Assembly: GCA_024683115.1 (NCBI GenBank)
Contig: JAIKYM010000158.1
Coordinates: 1-7,398 of the forward strand
Direction: 5' to 3'
DNA from: Bacilli bacterium
GTDB taxonomy: Bacteria; Bacillota_I; Bacilli_A; RF39; UBA660
DNA length: 7,398 bases
Part shown: piece by piece, positions 1 through 5,867 of the stretch
Numbering within the stretch: the stretch's first letter is position 1
How the letters are laid out: each line of letters begins with the position of its first letter
The notes under the pieces: model-generated
The model's input: only the letters and a program-made list of their open reading frames with translations
Database searches by the model: none
What the model was told of the DNA's origin: nothing
Made by a program: the position numbers and the translations under genes

Positions 1-1
1 A

Positions 2-271
2 GCTAGATATAATATTAATGATTCAAAGATGTTTTATGTTATTACTTCTAAAGAAAAAGAAGTAAAAGATTATATAATTCATACATTAGGATATGAATTA
101 ACTGAATTAGATGTAAAAGGTGGTTTTTCAAAACAAAAGAAATCTATTATCCTGTCAGTTATATCTGCTAAAGATTATTATCGTTTAAGAGCAGGTATTA
201 TTAACATTGATAGTAAGGCTTTTGTTGCAATAACAGATACATATGATGTTATTAATAGAAAGGCGTTCTAA
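2..271 (+). CDS. YitT family membrane protein, C-terminal DUF2179 domain (5' partial)
   Basis: The reading frame is open back to base 2, so this is the 3' end of a gene that starts outside the window. The ATG at position 29 is an internal Met codon, because the residues before it (ARYNINDSK) continue the frame and no ribosome binding site precedes it. The visible 89 residues match the cytosolic DUF2179 domain that ends YitT proteins: a start of the form FYVIT-K--EV, a central GGFS segment, then AFV-ITD and a short tail ending in Phe. The YitT family has several N-terminal membrane helices followed by this domain. Its substrate or function is unknown. The TAA stop shares its last A with the ATG of the following lipoprotein gene, so the two are probably translated together. 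Family assignment is from the recognised C-terminal pattern only, since the membrane part is not visible. Confidence 0.85.
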   Translation, partial: ARYNINDSKMFYVITSKEKEVKDYIIHTLGYELTELDVKGGFSKQKKSIILSVISAKDYYRLRAGIINIDSKAFVAITDTYDVINRKAF

Positions 272-738
272 TGAAAAAGTTAAAGTTTTTAGTTGTTATA
301 CTTATTGGTTTAATTATTGTTACAGGATGTAATAAAAAGAGCAAGACTGCACTATCAAGTGATGATTTCTTGAAAATTTGTAACGAAAAAAATATTAAAA
401 TGTATGATGCAATTGGCTTATATGCTTTTGCAGATAAAGCTTATGTTACAAGTGAAGAAAAGTACGAGATACTATATATAATTGGTAAGAATCAATCTGA
501 TATATCAGGACTGTATGTTGATGAAGTAAGTAATATTTATTCGAAGTATAAAACAGATGATGATAATAAAGATTATAAGGAAAATGTTCAAAGTGGTAAC
601 AATTGGCAAACAGTTGAAATACAATATCAAGATAAATATGTATATATTGCCATTGTTGATAAAACAATACTTGAAGTACACAGCGATCTTGTTAATAAAG
701 ATTTAGCAAGAAGTTTAATAGATACTATGAAATACTAG
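271..738 (+). CDS. Small surface lipoprotein of unknown function
   Basis: A 155-residue protein with a lipoprotein signal peptide: basic start MKKLK, a hydrophobic stretch at about residues 6-18, and the lipobox VTGC with the modified Cys at residue 20. It should be anchored on the outer face of the membrane. The mature part (about 135 residues) is soluble, charged and rich in Asp, Lys and Tyr. It has an alternating helix/strand look (SSDDFLKIC near the start, VEIQYQDKYVYIAIVD near the end). This resembles a common type of small Bacillota lipoprotein that starts with a SxDDF-like helix and ends with a helix near DLARSLIDTM. That similarity is from memory and gives no function. The ribosome binding site AGAAAGG (257-263) lies inside the upstream YitT gene. 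The start codon overlaps that gene's stop (TAATG), implying coupling. A hairpin terminator spans the 3' end. Confidence 0.85.
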   Translation: MKKLKFLVVILIGLIIVTGCNKKSKTALSSDDFLKICNEKNIKMYDAIGLYAFADKAYVTSEEKYEILYIIGKNQSDISGLYVDEVSNIYSKYKTDDDNKDYKENVQSGNNWQTVEIQYQDKYVYIAIVDKTILEVHSDLVNKDLARSLIDTMKY

Positions 739-750
739 TATCTATTTTTT
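717..750 (+). terminator. Intrinsic terminator of the yitT-like/lipoprotein unit
   Basis: A perfect 10-base inverted repeat: AATAGATACT (717-726) pairs with AGTATCTATT (737-746) around a 10-base loop, followed by a run of T to base 750. The last codons and the TAG stop (736-738) lie inside the loop and right arm, so the hairpin overlaps the coding sequence. The stem is A/T-rich. Confidence 0.75.
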
Positions 751-780
751 GTAAACCAGTATTGTAAACATACAAAATAT

Positions 781-810
781 TTACTGTCAATAAAAAACTT
801 GTTGTATAAT
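781..810 (+). promoter_or_regulatory. Probable vegetative promoter of the 205-residue protein gene
   Basis: A perfect TATAAT -10 box at 805-810 lies 21 bases before the ATG at 832. The -35 region is weak: CTGTCA (784-789) gives four matches to TTGACA but only a 15-base spacer, while TTACTG (781-786) gives an 18-base spacer with a poorer match. Transcription would begin near 817, directly in front of the AGGAG (819-823) ribosome binding site, leaving a leader of about 15 bases. Confidence 0.6.
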
Positions 811-831
811 ATAATTATAGGAGTGGTAGCT

Positions 832-1449
832 ATGCCAAATAATGTTAGACCTGAAATTATTAAACTTCAAGATGAAACTAAAGACTTATTTGAAGGTTGT
901 TTAGCTTTAAAGAATCCTGTTGATGATACTCAATATGATAAGAGCAGAGATTATCTTACTTCAGTTGATAGTGGTTTCTCAACTATTAGTACAATGGAAC
1001 CGTTCACTGACGAGGAAAGAACTATAGTTATTGATATCGATAAGGATAGTAAATCTACTCTAGATGTTATAAAAAAATTTGATGAAGATAGAAAAATGTT
1101 ATTAAAAAATGAATATGATCAACAAATGAAGCAAGATGAAAATGTTGCTAGTGTTAATAATAGTATTAGTGAGACTATTAAAGGTATTCAATCTAACCAA
1201 GGTGCATCTTTAGATGATTTATTTGGGGATTCATTAATTAATCCTGCAATTAGTACTCCAGTACAACCTACACAACCTGCTGCAGTGTCACAAATGAGTG
1301 ATTCATTCTATACTAATGAAGAACCTTCTCAACAAATGAAAGATGAATCTATGAGTAATGCTCAAAGTGCATCTCAAGATTTAGGTAGAGCTAGAGTTTT
1401 AGCTGGACCGGGTGCTAAACCTAAGAATCCATTCGCATTTAACGCATAA
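832..1449 (+). CDS. Unrecognised 205-residue cytoplasmic protein with low-complexity Q/S/P tail
   Basis: I do not recognise this protein. The start is the ATG at 832, preceded by AGGAG (819-823). A longer frame from the TTG at 799 would run through the -10 box and is rejected. No signal peptide or membrane segment is present. Residues 1-125 are charged, acidic and probably mostly helical, with a K/E/D/Q-rich stretch at about 71-104 that could form a coiled coil. Residues about 138-182 are low-complexity (Pro, Gln, Ser, Ala, Met) and probably disordered. The last 20 residues (from R186) are basic and Gly/Pro-rich and end NPFAFNA, which looks like a docking or binding tail. There is one Cys (residue 23) and no Trp. 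Codon use resembles the neighbours, so no transfer is indicated. It stands alone between its own promoter and a good terminator, which suggests independent and perhaps high expression. It may be a lineage-specific structural or adaptor protein, but that is a guess. Confidence 0.8.
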   Translation: MPNNVRPEIIKLQDETKDLFEGCLALKNPVDDTQYDKSRDYLTSVDSGFSTISTMEPFTDEERTIVIDIDKDSKSTLDVIKKFDEDRKMLLKNEYDQQMKQDENVASVNNSISETIKGIQSNQGASLDDLFGDSLINPAISTPVQPTQPAAVSQMSDSFYTNEEPSQQMKDESMSNAQSASQDLGRARVLAGPGAKPKNPFAFNA

Positions 1450-1479
1450 GCTGCAATTTAGCAGCTTTTTTTATTTTTT
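1448..1479 (+). terminator. Strong intrinsic terminator after the 205-residue protein gene
   Basis: AAGCTGC (1448-1454), loop AATTTA (1455-1460), GCAGCTT (1461-1467), then an almost uninterrupted T run to 1479. The GC-rich half of the stem next to the loop makes it the most stable-looking terminator in the window. The left arm begins within the TAA stop (1447-1449). Confidence 0.9.
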
Positions 1480-1510
1480 CATTTATTATTCATATTCGAG
1501 TTATATATTT

Positions 1511-1539
1511 TTAATATGAGATGTGGTAAAATCTATAAT
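1511..1539 (+). promoter_or_regulatory. Possible promoter of the abi-htrA operon
   Basis: TTAATA (1511-1516, four of six matches to the -35 consensus), a 17-base spacer, and a perfect TATAAT (1534-1539). The spacing is ideal, but the -10 box ends only 13 bases before the ATG at 1553. A start of transcription near 1546 would leave the AGGTGA ribosome binding site (1540-1545) outside the mRNA. Either the message is nearly leaderless or the true promoter lies further upstream (for example TATATT at 1504-1509). Confidence 0.5.
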
Positions 1540-1552
1540 AGGTGACGATCTC

Positions 1553-2485
1553 ATGGGAAGTAAAGTATTTAAAACACTGGATGAACAAATTGAAATACTT
1601 CAAGAAAAAGGTTTAACAATAGAAGATATTGAATATGCAAAAGGAGTTATCTTAAGAGAAAATTATTTCTTTTTAATGGGTTACAGACATTTATTCTTAC
1701 AACCAAATGATAAGAAGCATTTTATACCTGGAACTACATTTAAAGAATTATACTCATTATTTTCTTTTGATAGACAATTAAGAAATATTATTTTTAAGAA
1801 TATTTTGATAATTGAAAATAACTGTAAGTCTATATTCTCATATATCTTAGCCAAGAGACATGGTTATATTGAACAAGATTATTTAAAACCTACAAATTAT
1901 AATTATTCTCCAGAGAAAGCTAAACAAGTAAATGATTTACTAAGAAAGATGAAAAGACAAATTAGAGTAAATGGAGCACAACATGAGGCTACTAAGCACT
2001 ACATCTCCAACTATGGATATATTCCACTTTGGGTTGTAGTAAAAGTATTATCATTTGGTATTACAAGTGAACTATTTACTATCATGAAGAAAGATGATCA
2101 ACAAGCTATATCAGAAGTATTTAATGTATCTGTTGAAAACATGTTATCTTTCTTACCTGTTTTATCTAATTATCGTAATTTATGTGCACATGAGGATATT
2201 TTATTTGAACATAAAACTCAAAAGGTTATTCCAGATAATAAATATCATCAAATGCTAGATATACCATTTATAGACCATGAGTATATATATGGTAAAACGG
2301 ATTTATTTGTTGTAGTTTTAATATTTAAATACTTATTATCTAAAGATGACTTTAGATTATTCATGAATGAACTATCTTATGAATTATCTTCATTAGATGG
2401 TAAGTTAAATAGTATTCCTTTAGATACTATTCTAGATCGTATGGGATTCCCTAAAAATTATATGAATTTATTAGACATTGATTAG
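1553..2485 (+). CDS. Abi_2 (AbiD/AbiF-type) HEPN protein
   Basis: A 310-residue protein of the Abi_2 family, whose plasmid members in lactococci (AbiD, AbiD1, AbiF) cause abortive phage infection. Many chromosomal members have no known role. Visible hallmarks are the N-terminal FKTLDEQIEILQEKGL helix followed by VILRENYFFLMGYRHLF (the family's Y--L-GY element), a central segment with IPLWVVVKVLSFG, and the HEPN signature R208-N-L-C-A-H213 (RX4H) followed by EDILF. HEPN proteins of this type are typically RNases, so RNA cleavage is the likely activity. The start is ATG 1553 with AGGTGA seven bases upstream. The in-frame GTG at 1523 has no good ribosome binding site. It is soluble, with no signal peptide. 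Only ten bases separate it from htrA, whose ribosome binding site overlaps this gene's TAG. Length is normal for the family, key residues are intact, and base composition matches neighbours. Confidence 0.9.
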   Translation: MGSKVFKTLDEQIEILQEKGLTIEDIEYAKGVILRENYFFLMGYRHLFLQPNDKKHFIPGTTFKELYSLFSFDRQLRNIIFKNILIIENNCKSIFSYILAKRHGYIEQDYLKPTNYNYSPEKAKQVNDLLRKMKRQIRVNGAQHEATKHYISNYGYIPLWVVVKVLSFGITSELFTIMKKDDQQAISEVFNVSVENMLSFLPVLSNYRNLCAHEDILFEHKTQKVIPDNKYHQMLDIPFIDHEYIYGKTDLFVVVLIFKYLLSKDDFRLFMNELSYELSSLDGKLNSIPLDTILDRMGFPKNYMNLLDID

Positions 2486-2495
2486 GAGGATTAAT

Positions 2496-3602
2496 ATGAA
2501 TAAGAATAAAACAATTATTATATTTCTAATCTTAGGTTTAATTATAGCTGGACTAATCGGATATGATGTATATTTAAATGCTCATAGAAAACTAATTCAA
2601 ACTACAAACATTACTAAGACTGAAAAAGAAGTTACTATAACTGATCAAGGTATAGCTGAATCTGTTAATAAGTTATATGATGCAACTGTTATTGTTGAAC
2701 TTCAAGAAAAGGAACAAGTAGTTGGATGGGGCTCAGGTTTTGTTTATAAAGTAGATGGTGATGTGGCTTATGTAATAACTAATTACCATGTTACTGAAGG
2801 ATATGATAAAGCATTAATAGAATTTACAAATGGTGAAACTGTTGAAGGTACAGTAGTAGGTGGAGATGAATATACGGATGTTTCTGTAGTTAAGATTCCA
2901 TCTAATAAAGTTATTCAAACAGCTAACATTGGTAAATCTGCAGATACAAAATTAGGAGATACTGTATTTGCTATTGGTACACCAGTAAGTATGAATTTTA
3001 AATTCTCTGTAACAAGAGGTATTTTATCTGGTAAAGATAGATTAATGAGTATGTCTTCTAAGAACAGTGGTTATTCTTTTAATACTGCTTCATCTGAATC
3101 TTGGTATATCAATTTATTACAAATAGATGCATCAATTAATTCAGGTAACTCAGGTGGTCCTTTAGCTAATTCAAATGGTGAAGTAATTGGTATAACTAAC
3201 TCTAAGTTATCTTCTTCATCTATTGAAAATATTGGATTTGCTATTCCAATTGAAGATGTTTTAAATATAGTTGAACAAGTATTAACAAATGGTAAGGTTG
3301 AAAGACCTTTCCTAGGAGCATCTTTAGCTAATGTTGATGCTGCTATTTACCAAGGTATAATACCTGAAGACACAGATGTAGAAGGAACTGTTGTTGCAAG
3401 TGTACAAGATGGTTCAGCTATAGCTAAAGCTGGTATTAAAGCAGGAGATATTATTACTAAGTTTGGTGATTATAAAACAAGTAATTATATGTACTTAAAA
3501 TATTACTTATATCGTTATAAAGTAGGAGATAAAGTTACTATTACTTATATAAGAGATGGTAAGGAACATACTACTGAAGTAACTCTTGAGAAGAAAAGTT
3601 AA
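2496..3602 (+). CDS. htrA: Membrane-anchored HtrA/DegP-type serine protease with one PDZ domain
   Basis: A 368-residue trypsin-fold protease with the usual Gram-positive HtrA layout. A single N-terminal membrane anchor lies at about residues 6-24. A linker leads to the protease domain (about 55-265) with catalytic His98 (TNYHV), Asp128 (YTDVSVVK) and Ser219 (GNSGGPL). One PDZ domain follows (about 270-365), starting at RPFLGASL. All three catalytic residues are present, so it should be active on the outer face of the membrane, degrading or refolding misfolded exported proteins. The usual NPGNSGG is NSGNSGG here, a mild change. The start is ATG 2496, eight bases after AGGAGG (2484-2489), which overlaps the abi stop. 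The in-frame TTG at 2478 lies within abi and is rejected. It is second in an operon with the Abi_2 gene and ends in a terminator. HtrA-like (degP/degQ-type) is secure. The exact paralogue is not. Confidence 0.93.
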   Translation: MNKNKTIIIFLILGLIIAGLIGYDVYLNAHRKLIQTTNITKTEKEVTITDQGIAESVNKLYDATVIVELQEKEQVVGWGSGFVYKVDGDVAYVITNYHVTEGYDKALIEFTNGETVEGTVVGGDEYTDVSVVKIPSNKVIQTANIGKSADTKLGDTVFAIGTPVSMNFKFSVTRGILSGKDRLMSMSSKNSGYSFNTASSESWYINLLQIDASINSGNSGGPLANSNGEVIGITNSKLSSSSIENIGFAIPIEDVLNIVEQVLTNGKVERPFLGASLANVDAAIYQGIIPEDTDVEGTVVASVQDGSAIAKAGIKAGDIITKFGDYKTSNYMYLKYYLYRYKVGDKVTITYIRDGKEHTTEVTLEKKS

Positions 3603-3619
3603 CATTTGTTAACTTTTTT
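3594..3619 (+). terminator. Intrinsic terminator of the abi-htrA operon
   Basis: A perfect 10-base stem, AAAAGTTAAC (3594-3603) and GTTAACTTTT (3608-3617), with the four-base loop ATTT and a T run at 3614-3619. The TAA stop of htrA (3600-3602) lies inside the left arm. Since the right arm and T run share bases, the A-tract of the left arm could also make it work weakly in the opposite direction. Confidence 0.8.
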
Positions 3620-3620
3620 A

Positions 3621-3629
3621 TGTTATTAT
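3621..3629 (+). promoter_or_regulatory. Possible extended -10 promoter of ychF
   Basis: TGT followed by TATTAT (five of six to TATAAT) fits an extended -10 element. A TTAACA at 3599-3604 (five of six to TTGACA) would be the -35 box with a long 19-base spacer, and it lies inside the htrA terminator hairpin. Transcription would start near 3636, about 15 bases before the ATG at 3651. Confidence 0.5.
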
Positions 3630-3650
3630 ATATACGAAAGAAGTGATAAT

Positions 3651-4757
3651 ATGAGTTTAAAAGCAGGTATAGTAGGATTACCAAATGTTGGTAAATCAAC
3701 TTTATTTAATGCTATTACTAAACAAAGTATATTAGCAGCTAATTATCCATTTGCAACAATTGAACCTAATGTAGGTGTAGTAACTGTTCCAGATGAAAGA
3801 TTAGATTGTTTAAATAGAATGTATAATCCTAAATCACTTGTACCTACAGCTTATGAGTTTATTGATATAGCTGGGTTAGTTAAAGGTGCATCAAGTGGTG
3901 AAGGTTTAGGTAATAAATTTTTATCACATATCAGAGAAGTAGATGCTGTATGTGAAGTAGTTAGATGTTTTGATGATAAAGATGTTATTCATGTAGAAGG
4001 TGTTGTAGATCCAATACGTGATATTGAAATAATCAATGTAGAATTAGTTTTAGCTGATTTAGAGATTGTTGAAAATAGAATTAATAAAATTGGTAAGAAA
4101 GCTCAAATGTCTAAAGATAAAAATGAGCAATTAGAAGTTGAAGTACTAAATAAATGTAAGGAAGCTTTATTAAATAATATTCCTTTAAGAAGAGTAGAAT
4201 TTACTAAAGAAGAATTACCTTTTATAAGAGGTTTCCAATTTATTACTCAAAAGCCTATTATCTATGTTGCTAATGTATCTGAAGATGATGTAGCAGTTGG
4301 ACATAACAAATATTCTGATATAGTATCTGAATATGCTGAAAAGGAAAATGCTGGTGTAATTGTTATGTCTTGTAAGATAGAAGAAGATTTAGCAGGTTTA
4401 TCTGATGAAGAAAGAGAAGACTTCATGCAAGATTTAGGTATTGCTAATTCAGGTCTAGATAAATTAATATTTGCTACATATGATTTATTAGGTTTAGCTA
4501 CATTCTTTACTGCTGGTGAGGATGAATGTAGAGCTTGGACATTTAAAAAAGGTATGAAGGCTCCTGAATGTGCCGGTATAATTCATACAGATTTTGAAAG
4601 AGGATTTATTAAAGCAGAAGTTATGTCTTTTGATGATCTTGAAAAATATGGTACTGAATTAAAGGTTAAAGAAGCAGGTAAAGTAAGACTTGAAGGTAAG
4701 GATTACTTAATGCAAGATGGAGATGTAGTATACTTCAGATTTAATGTTACTAAATAG
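3651..4757 (+). CDS. ychF: Redox-regulated Obg-like ATPase/GTPase YchF
   Basis: A 368-residue protein of the universally conserved YchF/OLA1 family, close to the usual 363-367. It is a cytosolic, ribosome-associated P-loop nucleotidase that prefers ATP over GTP and is linked to translation and stress responses in other organisms. Domains in order are the G domain with P-loop GLPNVGKST (residues 9-17), the [11 protein letters not shown]alker B/G3 segment (from Asp72), and the NVSE motif at 208-211. NVSE replaces the GTP-specific NKxD and is the family's hallmark. A helical coiled-coil insertion lies between, and a C-terminal TGS domain (about 283-366) contains [17 protein letters not shown]. 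The start is ATG 3651, giving the canonical [12 protein letters not shown]. The weak GAAAGAAG (3636-3643) serves as ribosome binding site. A frame from 3606 would run back into the htrA terminator. It is transcribed as a single gene, with a terminator on each side. Confidence 0.97.
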   Translation: MSLKAGIVGLPNVGKSTLFNAITKQSILAANYPFATIEPNVGVVTVPDERLDCLNRMYNPKSLVPTAYEFIDIAGLVKGASSGEGLGNKFLSHIREVDAVCEVVRCFDDKDVIHVEGVVDPIRDIEIINVELVLADLEIVENRINKIGKKAQMSKDKNEQLEVEVLNKCKEALLNNIPLRRVEFTKEELPFIRGFQFITQKPIIYVANVSEDDVAVGHNKYSDIVSEYAEKENAGVIVMSCKIEEDLAGLSDEEREDFMQDLGIANSGLDKLIFATYDLLGLATFFTAGEDECRAWTFKKGMKAPECAGIIHTDFERGFIKAEVMSFDDLEKYGTELKVKEAGKVRLEGKDYLMQDGDVVYFRFNVTK

Positions 4758-4780
4758 ACTAGTTATAGTCTATTTTTTTA
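4751..4780 (+). terminator. Intrinsic terminator of ychF
   Basis: A 10-base stem, AAATAGACTA (4752-4761) with TAGTCTATTT (4766-4775), around the loop GTTA (4762-4765), then T to 4779. The TAG stop codon (4755-4757) is inside the left arm. Confidence 0.85.
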
Positions 4781-4785
4781 TTTAA

Positions 4786-4794
4786 TGATATAAT
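4786..4794 (+). promoter_or_regulatory. Extended -10 promoter of the tagO-like operon
   Basis: TGA followed by a perfect TATAAT (4789-4794) forms an extended -10 element. No convincing -35 box is seen. The expected position falls inside the ychF terminator hairpin. The predicted transcription start is near 4801, the first base of the GAGGTGG ribosome binding site (4801-4807), giving a leader of about 11 bases before ATG 4812. Confidence 0.6.
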
Positions 4795-4811
4795 TGATTT
4801 GAGGTGGGATA

Positions 4812-5867
4812 ATGAATCTTTTTATAAATGGTTATAATATATTTATTATTGTATTAGTAAGTTTCTTATTTACTTTATTTTTAACTCCTATTGTTAGATG
4901 GATAGCTATGAGAATAGGTGCTATGGATAAACCTAATAAAAGAAAGGTTCAAGATGTTCCAATTGCATCTATGGGAGGCTTAGCTATATTTTTAACTTTC
5001 TTATTAAGTTATATGATATTTGCTCCAATAGATACAAGAATCATAAGTGTTATGATTGGAGCATTTATAATTATCTTAACTGGTATTATAGATGATATTA
5101 ATCCTTTAAGAGCTAGAGAAAAATTATTTGGGCAGTTAATATCAGCTTTAGTTGTAACTATCTATGGTGGAGTAGCAATTGAACATATTCAAGTATTTGG
5201 ACATATTATATCATTTGGAATATTCTCATATCCTATAACTATATTCTTTATAGTTGCTATCATGAATGCTATTGACCTAGCAGATGGATTAGATGGGTTA
5301 GCTGCTGGTACTACTACTATTTACTTTGTTACTACAGCAATCATTGGATATTTCATGTCTGATTTAGCTGGTTTAAATGTTATATTATGTTTAATACTAG
5401 CAGGATCTTGTTTAGGATTCTTAATGTATAATTTTGCTCCTGCATCTATTTATATGGGTGACACAGGTTCATTGTTCCTTGGATATATGATATCTATTAT
5501 TGCTTTAGTAGGATTTAAATCTACTACTATTACTTCATTAATAATTCCTATAGTTATGTTATTCGTACCTATTATTGATACATTACTAGCTATGGAAAGA
5601 AGACTATTAAAAGGACAATCTGTTGGTGATGCGGATAGAGAACACTTACATCATCAATTATTAAAGAAAACTAAGTCTGTCACTAAGACTGTATTAATCA
5701 TGTATGTAATAAATGGATTATTCTCAATAGTATCTGTTTTATATGTACTTGGTAATAAGAAGTTATCTATTATTTTATATTGTATATTATTAGCATTATT
5801 TATTATTCTAATATTTACAACAGATGTATTATTTGAACATAAAAAGAAGGATAAAGATGAAAATTAA
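4812..5867 (+). CDS. TagO/WecA-type undecaprenyl-phosphate glycosyl-1-phosphate transferase
   Basis: A 351-residue polytopic membrane protein (about 10-11 hydrophobic helices) of the MraY/WecA/TagO superfamily. The family transfers a UDP-sugar 1-phosphate, usually GlcNAc-1-P, to undecaprenyl phosphate on the cytosolic face. This starts teichoic acid or other envelope glycopolymers. Visible motifs are DKPNKRK (Asp39), GIIDDINP (Asp94-Asp95), NAIDLADGLDGLAAG (152-166), IYMGDTGSLFLGY (Asp217) and HLHH (278-281). The HxHH loop is typical of WecA/TagO and argues against MraY. Two oddities are seen: the conserved His after RK is Gln47, and the usual Asn of NAxNLxDG is Asp155, so this is a divergent member or subfamily. 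A short Lys-rich cytosolic tail ends the protein. The start is ATG 4812 with GAGGTGG five to eleven bases upstream. The 3' end overlaps the HAD gene by 11 bases. Sugar specificity cannot be read from sequence. Confidence 0.9.
   Translation: MNLFINGYNIFIIVLVSFLFTLFLTPIVRWIAMRIGAMDKPNKRKVQDVPIASMGGLAIFLTFLLSYMIFAPIDTRIISVMIGAFIIILTGIIDDINPLRAREKLFGQLISALVVTIYGGVAIEHIQVFGHIISFGIFSYPITIFFIVAIMNAIDLADGLDGLAAGTTTIYFVTTAIIGYFMSDLAGLNVILCLILAGSCLGFLMYNFAPASIYMGDTGSLFLGYMISIIALVGFKSTTITSLIIPIVMLFVPIIDTLLAMERRLLKGQSVGDADREHLHHQLLKKTKSVTKTVLIMYVINGLFSIVSVLYVLGNKKLSIILYCILLALFIILIFTTDVLFEHKKKDKDEN

Noticed and set aside
446..667. Minus-strand frame of 73 codons within the lipoprotein gene
   Set aside because: It lies entirely opposite a gene with a clear signal peptide, lipobox and ribosome binding site. 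Its product is rich in Tyr, His and Phe, typical of antisense A/T-rich sequence.
733..740. The 8-base palindrome TACTAGTA, also present at 6495-6502
   Set aside because: Two copies of an A/T-rich 8-mer in 7.4 kb are expected by chance. One is part of a terminator loop and arm, the other follows a promoter-like sequence.
799..831. TTG start that would lengthen the 205-residue protein by 11 residues
   Set aside because: It would place the perfect TATAAT and the AGGAG inside the coding sequence, while ATG 832 is well placed behind AGGAG.
1523..1552. GTG start that would lengthen the Abi_2 protein by 10 residues
   Set aside because: No suitable ribosome binding site precedes it, whereas AGGTGA lies seven bases before ATG 1553, where the family similarity begins soon after.
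1553..2485. Abi_2 gene as a marker of a defence island or prophage
   Set aside because: Neighbours are chromosomal housekeeping genes, base composition does not change, and there is no integrase, transposase or flanking repeat.
3606..3650. Longer YchF start
   Set aside because: The extra 15 residues would be read from the htrA terminator, and the family starts MxLKxGIVGLPN as at ATG 3651.
4812..5867. Identification as MraY (peptidoglycan step)
   Set aside because: The HLHH motif and overall motif pattern fit WecA/TagO better, and no peptidoglycan (mur/fts) genes are adjacent.
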